From NCBI GenBank assembly GCA_036794825.1, contig DAIRGA010000002.1, positions 62,001-126,000 of the forward strand: a DNA stretch of 64,000 bases, written 5' to 3'. Below the pieces are notes generated by a model. That model saw nothing but the letters and a program-made list of their open reading frames with translations. It was not told the origin of the DNA and did not search any database. Origin of the DNA: RZYY01 sp036794825. GTDB taxonomy: Bacteria; Bacteroidota; Bacteroidia; Bacteroidales; 4484-276. Each line of letters opens with the position of its first letter. Positions within the stretch are counted from its first letter, which is position 1. Shown here piece after piece: positions 49,559-58,497 of the stretch. Made by a program: the position numbers and the translations under genes.

Positions 49559-50860
49559 TTATTCATCCAATCCGGGCCTGATGAAATTCCTGGCTTTCGG
49601 AAACAACTCTTCAGACATGAACCTGATCTTTTCCAATTGTTTGCGAAATTGATCAATTTTTGTGATTTCCGTTTTCAGGTAGCGGCGCAGAATCCGAAGG
49701 GCATCCAGCGAATAGTCAATCCCGATCAGCATCACCTTTGCCGTTCCATTCATGTCATAATCAGAACCCTCAAGGTTTTCAGCTTCATAATATCCATTAA
49801 GAGCCCTTCTCATTTTTACATGAATGAACAGATGATACCAAAAGAGGTTATCAAACGCGCCGTTCATTTCGTCCGCAGAGCCTTTAGCCAGCCAGGTGGT
49901 GAGGTTTTTCATGAATTTTCCGTGATTGATCTTCAGCCAGTCGTGCATTGCCATTGAGTACTCGTTGGTTAGCGACGTTAATGGGTGACGCTCTGCTTTT
50001 TTACGCGGCGAAAAGAAATCGTTTTGCTCTCTGTAGTACTCTTCTTCGTCTGGATCAGCATTAAAAAATACATCCTTTTCTTCCGGGTTAAAATCCTGCT
50101 CGTCAAATAGTTCGTGGTGTTTATCGTTCGTGATTTCAGGATGTTGGTCCTGCTCAGGGTCTTTATTCTGAATGTTTTCGGCTTGTTCAAACTCTAATTC
50201 AATTTCTCTTGCTGTGGCAAAGTTCCGGCATCGTTTGGTGAAATTGCATCTTTCGCACCAGCCGTCGCAGTAGTTGTAAATTCCCGGAATGAAGATTTCT
50301 TCTTCAGGGTAATCCTCAGGAAGAGATAATCTATCTTGACTGATATTCTCGTTGGCCAACAAATCACAGCACGTATCACCATTCAAACCATACAAACCGG
50401 GTTCTTTCTCCATAATTTCATTACATACACTGCAATATCCCGGAAAAGGGCAATTTTCTTGGTCATAGCTGCAAAATTCGATATGTGTCTCCCCACTGCT
50501 CAATTGAGTGAAGTCGTTTTCCCAAATTCCAAGCAAGGCTTTGTATTTCAGATGGTCCGGGAGACCATCCGGGAAGTCGGGATAGAAGTTCCAGGCATTG
50601 AGCAACTTAATCAGCTCATCTGTAATCAGACCAATCTGCCTTTCGGTTAATTTGCCCGGATTTGGCAGCACTTCAAGCGGAATACCCAGGATGTCTGAAA
50701 GCTTCTTTTCATCTGCGCCGCTTATGTATCTCCCGACATCTTCGAAGTAACTCTCAGGTTCGTCCTCATTAGAAAAGGCCTCTTCTGAATTTTCCTGCTT
50801 TGGAGCGATTTCGGTTGCTAGTCGGATGTCTTCCAGCAGTTGTTCGATGTAGAGATTCAT
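49559..50860 (-). CDS. Uncharacterised cysteine-cluster protein
   Basis: A 433-residue protein I do not recognise. Residues 1-140 are acidic (KQENSEEAFSNEDEPESYFE). The centre has three Cys groups: CSYDQENCPFPGYCSVC, TCCDLL and CDGWCERCNFTKRCRNFA, suggesting zinc or Fe-S binding. A low-complexity Asp/Glu/Asn stretch follows (about 230-290), then a helical C-terminal half (DWLKINHGKFMKNLTTWLAK, LFWYHLFIHVKMRRALNGYY). No signal peptide, so probably cytoplasmic. The ATG at 50860 is chosen; the open frame to 51007 would overlap the divergent arfB-like gene. It looks like a real gene by its consistent frame and length. Function unknown. Confidence 0.7.
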   Translation of the reverse strand: MNLYIEQLLEDIRLATEIAPKQENSEEAFSNEDEPESYFEDVGRYISGADEKKLSDILGIPLEVLPNPGKLTERQIGLITDELIKLLNAWNFYPDFPDGLPDHLKYKALLGIWENDFTQLSSGETHIEFCSYDQENCPFPGYCSVCNEIMEKEPGLYGLNGDTCCDLLANENISQDRLSLPEDYPEEEIFIPGIYNYCDGWCERCNFTKRCRNFATAREIELEFEQAENIQNKDPEQDQHPEITNDKHHELFDEQDFNPEEKDVFFNADPDEEEYYREQNDFFSPRKKAERHPLTSLTNEYSMAMHDWLKINHGKFMKNLTTWLAKGSADEMNGAFDNLFWYHLFIHVKMRRALNGYYEAENLEGSDYDMNGTAKVMLIGIDYSLDALRILRRYLKTEITKIDQFRKQLEKIRFMSEELFPKARNFIRPGLDE

Positions 50861-50947
50861 TGAAAATGATTTTTGATCAAAAAGGATTGCTATTAATCGC
50901 ATCCCAAAACTAAAAATATTTGTACAATTGCGACAATTATTAAAAAA

Positions 50948-51367
50948 TTGCCCGTTTTGACCTTCAAAGACCGAAATCTGATTGCCGAATGCAAATTCAC
51001 GGCCCAACGCAGCAGTGGGCCGGGCGGGCAGAATGTAAACAAGGTCAACACCAAAGTTGAGCTGCGGTTTCCCGTTGTTGATTCGGCGCTCCTGACCGAA
51101 GTTGAGAAGGATAAGATACTCCTCAAACTCGCCAACCGGATCAACGATGATGGTGTGTTGGTGTTATCCTCCGGAGAAAGTCGTTCGCAGCTGAAAAACA
51201 AAGAGTTGGTTGTAAAGAAGTTTTACCGGCTCCTCGATTTTGCTTTGAAAGAGCAAAAACACCGTATTCCCATCCGGTTGCCAGCATCGTTGCGCCGGAA
51301 GCGTATGGAAGAGAAGCGCAGAAGGGCAGAGAAGAAAAACCTCAGAAAGCCGCCAGCTCAGGAATAA
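50948..51367 (+). CDS. arfB: ArfB/YaeJ-type peptidyl-tRNA hydrolase
   Basis: Ribosome rescue factor with a class I release-factor-like domain; about 139 residues. The catalytic GGQ is in RSSGPGGQNVNKVNTKVELR, and the C-terminal basic tail (LRRKRMEEKRRRAEKKNLRK) is the part that enters the mRNA channel of stalled ribosomes. No ATG lies upstream of GGQ in frame: the start must be TTG at 50948 or TTG at 50957. It diverges from the cysteine-cluster gene. Confidence 0.9.
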   Translation: MPVLTFKDRNLIAECKFTAQRSSGPGGQNVNKVNTKVELRFPVVDSALLTEVEKDKILLKLANRINDDGVLVLSSGESRSQLKNKELVVKKFYRLLDFALKEQKHRIPIRLPASLRRKRMEEKRRRAEKKNLRKPPAQE

Positions 51368-51461
51368 AGATGCTACGTTTCTTCTTTGACAGAAAAACTT
51401 GTTTGTGGATTGATTAAAATGCAAACAGTCGGAGTCGGCAGTGGGTAGTTGGCAGTAATAA

Positions 51462-51524
51462 GTCATTAGTCGGCAGTCATTAGTCGGCAGTCATTAGTCG
51501 GCAGTCATTAGTCGGCAGTCGGCA
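51462..51524 (+). repeat. 14-bp short tandem repeats
   Basis: Four perfect copies of GTCATTAGTCGGCA (51462-51517) plus a partial copy, flanked by AGTCGGCAGT variants. Next comes a C-rich repetitive stretch with CCCAATTACCCAT-type units (51541-51605). All lies in the 247-base gap between arfB and gapA. No gene is visible. Confidence 0.9.
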
Positions 51525-51614
51525 GTATCACATTCCCATCACCCCAATTACCCATTTCCCCAATTACCCATCGCCCCATTGACCCATGACCCCAACGCCC
51601 CATTCCAACAAGAG

Positions 51615-52631
51615 TTAATTTCCGGCAAACCGTCCGATAAGTTCTGCCAGCCGGGTGGAGTAACCCATCTCATTGTCGTACCAGGCCACTACTTTCACCA
51701 GCTTGTTCTTGTCCCCCAAAACTGCGGTTAGCTGCGCGTCAAACACTGCCGAATGGGTGTTGCCTATCACATCCGTGCTTACGATCGGGTCTTCGGTGTA
51801 TTGAAGAATCCCTCTGAGGTTACCCTCAGCCGCCTCTTTGAAATGCTGATTGATCTCTTCGATGCTGGTTGATTTTTTTAAAGTGCAGGTAAAATCAGTC
51901 AGAGAGCCGTCGGGTACCGGAACGCGAATGCCAGCCCCCCCGAGGTTGTGGTTTAGGTGCGGGAAAATTCGGGTAGCCGCCTTTGCTGCACCAGTGGTGG
52001 TTGGCACAATAGAGTAAGCAGCTGCACGTCCTCTCCTCAAATCCTTGTGTGGCGCATCAAGCAGGTGCTGATCCCTGGTGTATGAATGAACGGTGGTGAT
52101 GAATCCCTTCTCGATACCCCAGTTTTTATCGAGGATCATGATAAGCGGCGCCACGTTGTTGGTAGTGCATGAGGCGTTGCTAATGATGGGAACATTCCAG
52201 TTAATAAGATGGTCATTAACGCCCAGCACAACATATTGAATATCATCACTTTCTCCTTTTGCAGGAGCAGAAATCATCACTTTGCGGGCGCCGGCAGCAA
52301 GGTGCTTTGCTGCATCTGCTTTACAGGTAAAATTGCCGGTGGATTCCACCACAACGTCAATGTCCAGATCTTTCCAGGGAATGAGTTCAGGTTGGGCAAT
52401 GTTGAGCACGACTACCTTTTTGTTGTTGATGATCAGGTGACTATCGCTATAATCAACCGTTCCCGGAAACGCTCTGTGAACCGAATCGTATTTCAGGAGA
52501 TGACAAAGGGTGTGAGGATCTGTAAGATCATTGATAGCAACCAGTTCCAGGTACTCGAAGCGCTGCATCTGGCGGCAAAATACCCGTCCGATACGGCCAA
52601 ATCCGTTGATGGCAATCCTGATTTTCTTCAT
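51615..52631 (-). CDS. gapA: Glyceraldehyde-3-phosphate dehydrogenase
   Basis: Glycolytic enzyme of 338 residues. N-terminal NAD-binding INGFGRIGRVFCR, catalytic Cys in SNASCTTNNVAPL, catalytic His in TTVHSYTRDQ, the R in RRGRAAAYSIVPTTTGAAKA, and C-terminal WYDNEMGYSTRL. The frame is open to 52730, but the ATG at 52631 begins the conserved MKKIRIAINGFG. A TAATTTTGC -7 box on the minus strand (52681-52689) lies upstream. A divergent peptidase gene begins 126 bases away. Confidence 0.96.
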   Translation of the reverse strand: MKKIRIAINGFGRIGRVFCRQMQRFEYLELVAINDLTDPHTLCHLLKYDSVHRAFPGTVDYSDSHLIINNKKVVVLNIAQPELIPWKDLDIDVVVESTGNFTCKADAAKHLAAGARKVMISAPAKGESDDIQYVVLGVNDHLINWNVPIISNASCTTNNVAPLIMILDKNWGIEKGFITTVHSYTRDQHLLDAPHKDLRRGRAAAYSIVPTTTGAAKAATRIFPHLNHNLGGAGIRVPVPDGSLTDFTCTLKKSTSIEEINQHFKEAAEGNLRGILQYTEDPIVSTDVIGNTHSAVFDAQLTAVLGDKNKLVKVVAWYDNEMGYSTRLAELIGRFAGN

Positions 52632-52680
52632 TTTCAAAGTAAAAATTGTAATTTTGTCCGGTGATTTTTTTTGGAACGGT

Positions 52681-52689
52681 GCAAAATTA
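52681..52689 (-). promoter_or_regulatory. -7 box of the gapA promoter
   Basis: Minus-strand TAATTTTGC about 50 bases upstream of the gapA ATG; no TTTG at the expected spacing was found. Confidence 0.45.
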
Positions 52690-52757
52690 CCATTAATCTG
52701 CCCCTGATACATTTTCAAGCCTAAAATCATCTAAATCAATAATAAATCTATTTATCA

Positions 52758-54131
52758 ATGGAACATGTAAAGAAGTACATCGAGGAGAACAAAGACCGCT
52801 TTTTGTCGGAATTATTCGAACTGATCAGCATCCCCTCCATCAGCTCCATCCAGGATCACAAAGAGGATATGGTAAAAGCTGCTGAGCAATGGAAAAAGTT
52901 TATCCTGGCTGCCGGCGCCGACAAGGCCGAAGTGATGCCCAGCGATGGTAACCCTGTAGTTTACGGCGAAAAGATCATTGATCCCAAAAAGCCAACCGTG
53001 CTGGTTTATGGCCATTACGACGTAATGCCGGTTGACCCGATCGAGTTGTGGAAGTCGGATCCTTTCAAGCCGGAAGTGCGGGATGGAAAGATTTACGCCC
53101 GCGGCGCCGACGACGACAAAGGCCAGGCTTTCATGCACGCAAAAGCCTTTGAGCTTATGGTAAAAACCAGCACCCTGCCCTGCAATGTCAAATTTATGAT
53201 CGAAGGGGAAGAAGAGATCGGCTCGCCCAACCTGGGAAAATTCTGCGAAAAACACAAAGAGATGCTAAAGGCTGATGTGATTCTTGTTTCGGATACAAGT
53301 ATGATTGCACAGGACATTCCATCGATCACTTCAGGCTTGCGTGGCCTGGCTTACATGGAGGTGGAAGTTATCGGCCCCAACCGCGATCTCCATTCCGGTC
53401 TTTACGGCGGCGCAGTAGCCAACCCGATCAACGTGCTGGCAAGAATGATTGCGCAGTTGCAGGACGAAAACTTCAAAATCACGGTTCCCGGATTTTACGA
53501 TGATGTTATTGAAGTGTCGCTGACAGAGCGCGCTGAAATGGCCAAAGCTCCTTTCAATCTTAATGCTTACAAGCAATCTATTGACATCAGCGAGATTGAA
53601 GGCGAAGATGGCTACACAACTCCCGAACGCACCGGAATCAGACCTTCGCTGGATGTAAATGGTATTTGGGGAGGCTACACCGGAGAGGGCGCCAAAACCG
53701 TCATCCCGTCAAAAGCCTATGCAAAAATATCCATGCGACTGGTTCCCAACCAGGATCATAAGAAGATTGCAGAGCTTTTTGAAAAATATTTCGAAAGCAT
53801 TGCCCCAAAATCGGTTAAAGTTAAGGTAACTGAGCTGCATGGCGGTTTTCCGTACGTTTCACCCACCGACATGGTAGCATACCTTGCCGCTGAAAAGGCC
53901 TACACCGAAACTTTTGGTAAAAAGCCGGTTCCGGTGCGCAGCGGTGGAAGTATCCCAATCATTTCAACCTTCGAAAAAATCCTCGGCCTGAAATCAATCC
54001 TGATGGGCTTTGGACTCGAATCGGATGCAATTCACTCACCCAATGAGAACTACCCGTTGTTCAACTTCTACAAAGGAATCGAAACCATTCCTTACTTCTA
54101 TAAATATTACACCGAAATGATGGCTGAATAA
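52758..54131 (+). CDS. M20-family metallopeptidase (dipeptidase)
   Basis: Zinc peptidase of 457 residues, cytoplasmic (no signal). The first metal His-Asp is in VLVYGHYDVMPVDP, bridging Asp and neighbours in ARGADDDKGQAFMH, catalytic Glu in FMIEGEEEIGSPN, and a dimerisation domain with RMIAQLQD and GGYTGEGAKTVIP. It probably cleaves dipeptides or acylated amino acids in peptide catabolism. Single-gene unit closed by the terminator at 54153-54186. Confidence 0.92.
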   Translation: MEHVKKYIEENKDRFLSELFELISIPSISSIQDHKEDMVKAAEQWKKFILAAGADKAEVMPSDGNPVVYGEKIIDPKKPTVLVYGHYDVMPVDPIELWKSDPFKPEVRDGKIYARGADDDKGQAFMHAKAFELMVKTSTLPCNVKFMIEGEEEIGSPNLGKFCEKHKEMLKADVILVSDTSMIAQDIPSITSGLRGLAYMEVEVIGPNRDLHSGLYGGAVANPINVLARMIAQLQDENFKITVPGFYDDVIEVSLTERAEMAKAPFNLNAYKQSIDISEIEGEDGYTTPERTGIRPSLDVNGIWGGYTGEGAKTVIPSKAYAKISMRLVPNQDHKKIAELFEKYFESIAPKSVKVKVTELHGGFPYVSPTDMVAYLAAEKAYTETFGKKPVPVRSGGSIPIISTFEKILGLKSILMGFGLESDAIHSPNENYPLFNFYKGIETIPYFYKYYTEMMAE

Positions 54132-54152
54132 ACCTTATTTCCAGCCGACAAG

Positions 54153-54186
54153 AAGCTGCCTTTCTAAACCGGGAGGCAGCTTTTTT
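54153..54186 (+). terminator. Terminator after the M20 peptidase gene
   Basis: Stem AAGCTGCCT / AGGCAGCTT (54153-54161 with 54174-54182), 12-base loop, then Ts. Confidence 0.85.
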
Positions 54187-54231
54187 ATTTAATACCTGAT
54201 TTACCCAAAAACCAATCTGGAATTTCTTGAG

Positions 54232-54239
54232 TATTTTTG
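54232..54239 (+). promoter_or_regulatory. -7 box upstream of the helical unknown protein
   Basis: TATTTTTG followed by C, 25 bases upstream of the ATG at 54264. Confidence 0.5.
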
Positions 54240-54263
54240 CAGCGTTTTAAACAGCCCCCAATA

Positions 54264-54731
54264 ATGAATGCTAACAACGAATCATTTAAAAGAGACCTGG
54301 ATGAGTTGATCAGTATGCTCAAACAGATCAAAGCCAATGTGAACGATCCACGCTTCGATCATCTTGATCCTTTTATGAGGCAAAGCATTGATTTTGTGAT
54401 CAGTAACTACGAAAATATTAAAGATAATATCTCAGTTCAAATGCTTGATTCGATGGGAATTCAATTCCAGCACATGATCCGGCAGTTTCTTGAGATAATG
54501 AAAAGCGATCTTGGCGAAGCCTATGTTCCACAAAATCAACTGCCTGAAACCTCTCAGAAACAGATCGCCTATGAACCTCCCGTGCTAACTACAAGCATTG
54601 ACATTGAAGAGAGAATCAGGTTGATTGATGATATGCTGAAACGCCCCGGCTTGAATGATGAAGCTATTGACAAACTGCTCGACGAGCGGAATCATTTGTT
54701 GAGTTTGCAAAAAGGTGATAGTAAGGAGTAG
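54264..54731 (+). CDS. Conserved-looking helical protein of unknown function
   Basis: A 155-residue, cytoplasmic, mostly helical protein (DLDELISMLKQIKANVNDPR, MDVR-free DFVISNYENIKDNIS, MLKRPGLNDEAIDKLLDERN). I recognise no family. The ATG at 54264 is taken; a TTG at 54237 would add nine residues. TATTTTTG followed by C at 54232-54239 is a good -7 box directly upstream and supports that start. It converges on the lptG-like gene. Confidence 0.6.
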   Translation: MNANNESFKRDLDELISMLKQIKANVNDPRFDHLDPFMRQSIDFVISNYENIKDNISVQMLDSMGIQFQHMIRQFLEIMKSDLGEAYVPQNQLPETSQKQIAYEPPVLTTSIDIEERIRLIDDMLKRPGLNDEAIDKLLDERNHLLSLQKGDSKE

Positions 54732-54745
54732 AAAACGCTTCTGGT

Positions 54746-55825
54746 TTATTTTGGCGCTACCCTGATCATGTAAATGCTTAATAGCCCGTAAATTATATTG
54801 GGAATCCAAACGGCAAGCATGGGTGGAACTCCGCCAACTGCGGCAAACACCTGGCTAACCTGCATAAACAGAATGTAGGAAAAGGTGAGCGCAATGCCAA
54901 CTCCAAGGTGCATTCCAATCCCGCCACGCACTTTGCGGCTCGACAACGAAACTCCGATGAGGGTCAGGATCAGGGTGGAAAACGGGAAAGCATACCGGCG
55001 ATATTGCTCCACCCGGTATTCGTTCACTTTGGGTGATCCGCGCAGACGTTCCTTTTCGATGAACGCTTTCAGCTCAAAATAATCCATCGTTTTGATGTCG
55101 TCGCTGATGATGGTAAACTCCGAAGGATGCAGGTTGAGCGTTGTGTCCATCTCCAGCCCCTTCACCATCCACTCCCTGTCGCCATCAATGGTGCGAGTGT
55201 AATAGTTGTTGATGCGCCATTGGCTGGTTTCCGGCACCCAGCTGAAACGGTCGGAGTTGATTTTGAAAACCAGCTTGCCCTCTTTGTCAAATTGCTCCAG
55301 CGAGAATTTCTGGCCGGTTTTAGTAGAGGTATTGAAACTTTCGACATAAATAAAAACCCCCGGATTGATCTGCATGTGGATGTTCATGTCCTCGTTGCGG
55401 ATCGGGTTCTTGATGTAGGTTTTTTCGAATTCCCACAGCGTTTTATTGGTGTTGGGAATGATGAAGTTGGCCAGGATCAGGGATAGAATTCCAATGAATG
55501 CAGCCGAAACAAAGTATGGGTAAAGAAATCTTCTGAAGCTGATGCCGCTGCTCAGGATGGCCACTATCTCGGTGTTTGAGGCCATTTTGGATGTAAAGAA
55601 AATCACGGAGATGAAGGTGAACAGGTAGCTGAACATGTTCACAAAGAAGGGGATAAAATTGAGGTAGTATTCAAAGACGATGGCACGAAGGGGCGCCTCT
55701 TTTTCAAGAAAATCATCAATTTTTTCAGAAAGATCAAAGATGATGATCACCACCGAAAGCAGGGCAATGGAGTAGAAAAACGTCCCTAAAAACTTTCGGA
55801 TAATATAAAGGTCAATGATTTTCAT
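54746..55825 (-). CDS. LptF/LptG-family LPS export permease
   Basis: Inner-membrane permease of 359 residues for lipopolysaccharide export, working with LptB and the LptC-type protein (one is encoded at 33789-34370). Three N-terminal helices (about residues 12-105) are followed by a beta-jellyroll periplasmic domain (about 125-265), then three C-terminal helices. Family features are IIRKFLGTFFYSIALLSVVI, SYLFTFISVIFFTSKMASNT and SSRKVRGGIGMHLGVGIALT. It lies 40 bases downstream of tgt on the same strand, a common pairing in Bacteroidota. Confidence 0.93.
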   Translation of the reverse strand: MKIIDLYIIRKFLGTFFYSIALLSVVIIIFDLSEKIDDFLEKEAPLRAIVFEYYLNFIPFFVNMFSYLFTFISVIFFTSKMASNTEIVAILSSGISFRRFLYPYFVSAAFIGILSLILANFIIPNTNKTLWEFEKTYIKNPIRNEDMNIHMQINPGVFIYVESFNTSTKTGQKFSLEQFDKEGKLVFKINSDRFSWVPETSQWRINNYYTRTIDGDREWMVKGLEMDTTLNLHPSEFTIISDDIKTMDYFELKAFIEKERLRGSPKVNEYRVEQYRRYAFPFSTLILTLIGVSLSSRKVRGGIGMHLGVGIALTFSYILFMQVSQVFAAVGGVPPMLAVWIPNIIYGLLSIYMIRVAPK

Positions 55826-55865
55826 GGTGATCTTAGCGGTTATTAACTCATTGCCAACCTGAAAA

Positions 55866-56996
55866 TTATAGCCTGTTGCTCAATTTTGGTATCATTACCG
55901 ATTTCCACCCGGTAAATTTTCCTTCAACGATTTTTTCGCGGGCGGTTTTTACCAGCCACAGGTAAAAGGCGATGTTGTGCAGGCTGGCAATCATCGGCGC
56001 AAGGTATTCACTAGAAGCAAAAAGATGCCGGAGGAATGATTTTGAGTAGGCCTGATCTACAAACGAGGTTCCGTTGGGATCAATGGGAGAGAAGTCGTTT
56101 TTCCATTTTTCGTTCTTCATGTTCATTATGCCTTCGCTGGTGAAAAGCATCGCATTGCGGCCGTTACGGGTTGGCATCACGCAGTCGAACATATCAATCC
56201 CCATGGCAATACTTTCGAGAATGTTCACCGGCGTTCCCACGCCCATCAGGTAACGGGGGCGATGGTCGGGAAGGATGTCGCAAACCAGCTCCGTCATTTG
56301 GTACATCATTTCGGCCGGTTCGCCCACCGACAATCCGCCAATGGCATTTCCGGCGGCATCTTTGCCCGAAATATATTCCGCCGAACGTTTGCGCAGATCT
56401 GCAAAAGTGCTACCCTGTACTATCGGGAAAAGGTTTTGTTCGTATCCATACTTTGGCCCGGTCTTTTCGAAATGGCTGATGCAGCGGTCGAGCCAGCGGT
56501 GGGTGAGTTCGAGGGATTTTGAAGCGTAATCATAGTCGCAGGGCCAGGGAGTGCATTCATCGAAAGCCATCATAATGTCGGCGCCGATGGTGCGCTGGAT
56601 CTCCATCACGTTTTCTGGTGTAAAAAGGTGCTTCGATCCGTCAATGTGTGAGCGGAAATGAGCCCCCTCTTCCTTGATTTTTCGCTGCGCTGATAACGAA
56701 AAAACCTGGTATCCGCCGCTATCGGTGAGTATGGGTTTGCTCCAGCCGTTAAATTTGTGCAACCCGCCCGCCTGTTCCAAAACACCCAACCCTGGCCGCA
56801 GGTAAAGATGGTAGGTGTTGCCCAGAACGATCTCGGCGCCGGCATCTTCGGCCACATCCCTGAAATGGATGGCCTTCACGGTGCCGGCTGTTCCCACAGG
56901 CATAAAGATCGGAGTGTGAATAATGCCGTGATCGGTGACAATGGTTCCTGCGCGGGCGGAACTCTTGGGATCACGGGATTCGATGTTGAATTGCAT
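55866..56996 (-). CDS. tgt: tRNA-guanine transglycosylase
   Basis: Exchanges guanine for the queuosine precursor at the wobble position of tRNA; 376 residues. Catalytic elements are intact: LTDSGGYQVFS, FDECTPWPCDYDYA, GGLSVGEP and the nucleophile Asp in GIDMFDCVMPTRNGRNA. However, the usual zinc motif CxCxxC is replaced by DPNGTSFVDQAYSKSF, with only the later His (LHNIAFYL) kept. The first gene of the tgt-lptG unit. The missing zinc ligands may be general in this phylum. Confidence 0.94.
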   Translation of the reverse strand: MQFNIESRDPKSSARAGTIVTDHGIIHTPIFMPVGTAGTVKAIHFRDVAEDAGAEIVLGNTYHLYLRPGLGVLEQAGGLHKFNGWSKPILTDSGGYQVFSLSAQRKIKEEGAHFRSHIDGSKHLFTPENVMEIQRTIGADIMMAFDECTPWPCDYDYASKSLELTHRWLDRCISHFEKTGPKYGYEQNLFPIVQGSTFADLRKRSAEYISGKDAAGNAIGGLSVGEPAEMMYQMTELVCDILPDHRPRYLMGVGTPVNILESIAMGIDMFDCVMPTRNGRNAMLFTSEGIMNMKNEKWKNDFSPIDPNGTSFVDQAYSKSFLRHLFASSEYLAPMIASLHNIAFYLWLVKTAREKIVEGKFTGWKSVMIPKLSNRL

Positions 56997-57211
56997 CAGG
57001 TTGCTCGGCTAATATAAATTCGGGCAAAAATAGGGTTTTTGGGTGGATGGGATTGCGCCGAGATGCCGGATTGCTTGAAAGATTGGGGCTTGATGACCAC
57101 AAGTGATTTTTTTTGACGGCAATTCTTAGCGATTTGAATTCATTAACCTGCAACCTAACGGAAATCATTGTTATTTTCAGTATCCATAAGCAATGGTTTT
57201 TGTTGCTTTAA

Positions 57212-57252
57212 AAAGAAAAAGCCTTGCAAATCATTGAAATACAAGGCTTTTG
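57212..57252 (-). terminator. Terminator after tRNA-Leu
   Basis: Stem AAAAGCCTTG / CAAGGCTTTT with a 14-base loop, followed on the minus strand by a T-rich tract. Confidence 0.75.
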
Positions 57253-57255
57253 GCG

Positions 57256-57339
57256 TACCCGAGGCCGGAATCGAACCGGCACGAGAAAAATCTCATTGGT
57301 TTTTGAGACCAACGCGTCTACCAATTCCGCCACTCGGGC
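57256..57339 (-). tRNA. tRNA-Leu (anticodon CAA)
   Basis: An 84-base class II tRNA with a long variable arm (TGAGATTTTTCTCG). The acceptor GCCCGAG pairs with CTCGGGT; the anticodon stem TTGGT/ACCAA encloses loop CTCAAAA, giving CAA (decodes UUG). T-loop GGTTCGATTCC. CCA is not encoded. Confidence 0.96.
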
Positions 57340-57457
57340 AGGATTTTTAAAGAACTAGAAAATCAGCTTGTTACTTGCTCCAGCAATAGTATGGCTGAAT
57401 TTTGAGGCTGCAAAAATATTAATTTCCGCCATGGTAAAACAAATTGGATAACTAATT

Positions 57458-57490
57458 TTTGAGCTGAAAAAAAGAATTGTTGTACTTTCG
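57458..57490 (+). promoter_or_regulatory. Bacteroidota-type promoter for prs
   Basis: TTTG at 57458-57461, 21 bases, then TACTTTCG at 57483-57490 followed by C. One mismatch to the -7 consensus (C for T). Confidence 0.6.
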
Positions 57491-57522
57491 CAGCCCAAAT
57501 CAATCAAAAAAAACTCAATCTC

Positions 57523-58464
57523 ATGGCATCCAACGTTAACATTTTCTCCGGCGATGGTTCAAGGTATCTTGCCGAAAGAATTGCTGCTGCCTATGGAAAG
57601 GAACTTGGTAAATCAACCATAAGTCATTTTATGGACGGTGAATACCAGCCATGTTTTGAGGAAACCATCAGGGGTAATGATGTTTTTCTTGTTCAATCCA
57701 CCAATCCACCCGCCGATAATATCCTCGAACTGCTACTACTGATTGATGCCGCCAAGCGTGCTTCAGCAAAGCGAGTGGTTGCGCTGATTCCCTATTTTGG
57801 TTTTGCCAGACAGGACCGAAAAGACAAGCCTCGGGTGAGTATCGGCGCCAAACTGATGACCAATCTGCTGGTTGCTGCCGGTGTTGACCGGATCATCACC
57901 ATGGACCTGCACTCCGACCAGATACAGGGATTTGTAGATATTCCGGTGGATCACATGTATGCCTCGTCAATATTTGTACCTTACCTGAAAACCATGGAAC
58001 TTCCCAATCTTACTATGGCTTCGCCCGACACTGGTGGCACCAAACGCGCGGCAGCTTATGCCAAGTTCCTCAATACCGACCTGGTAATCTGCTTCAAGCA
58101 TCGTGAAGTAGCCAACCAGGTATCCTCACTCAGAATTATCGGCGATGTGAAAGGAAGGGACATTATATTGGTTGACGATATCATTGATACTGCCGGAACC
58201 ATAACCAAAGCTGCCGACATGATGATGGACATGGGGGCTTCGAGTGTAAGAGCAGTGTGCACTCATCCGGTATTTTCGGGAGATGCAATGGAGAAAATCG
58301 AAAAATCGGCACTAACCGAAGTTTTGGTTACCGACACACTCAATAGAGAACAAAAAGGAAAAATTACTGTTCTCTCTACCGCAGAAATTTTTGCCGACGT
58401 TATCAAACGGGTGCATAAAAACAAATCTATCAGCACTCATTTTGATTTTTTGGCAATGTTATAA
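57523..58464 (+). CDS. prs: Ribose-phosphate pyrophosphokinase
   Basis: Makes PRPP from ribose-5-phosphate and ATP for nucleotide, His and Trp synthesis; 313 residues. Motifs are VNIFSGDGSRYLAERIAAAY, GNDVFLVQSTNPPADNILEL, FGFARQDRKDK, TMDLHSDQIQGF and the PRPP loop DIILVDDIIDTAGTITKAA. First of a prs-rplY pair (33 bases apart). It supplies the substrate used by Upp encoded in the same window. Confidence 0.96.
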   Translation: MASNVNIFSGDGSRYLAERIAAAYGKELGKSTISHFMDGEYQPCFEETIRGNDVFLVQSTNPPADNILELLLLIDAAKRASAKRVVALIPYFGFARQDRKDKPRVSIGAKLMTNLLVAAGVDRIITMDLHSDQIQGFVDIPVDHMYASSIFVPYLKTMELPNLTMASPDTGGTKRAAAYAKFLNTDLVICFKHREVANQVSSLRIIGDVKGRDIILVDDIIDTAGTITKAADMMMDMGASSVRAVCTHPVFSGDAMEKIEKSALTEVLVTDTLNREQKGKITVLSTAEIFADVIKRVHKNKSISTHFDFLAML

Positions 58465-58497
58465 TCACTTTTATTTATTCAAATTAATCATTTATTC

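Noticed and set aside
51462..51524. CRISPR-like array
   Set aside because: The 14-bp units are directly tandem with no spacers, and no cas gene is near.
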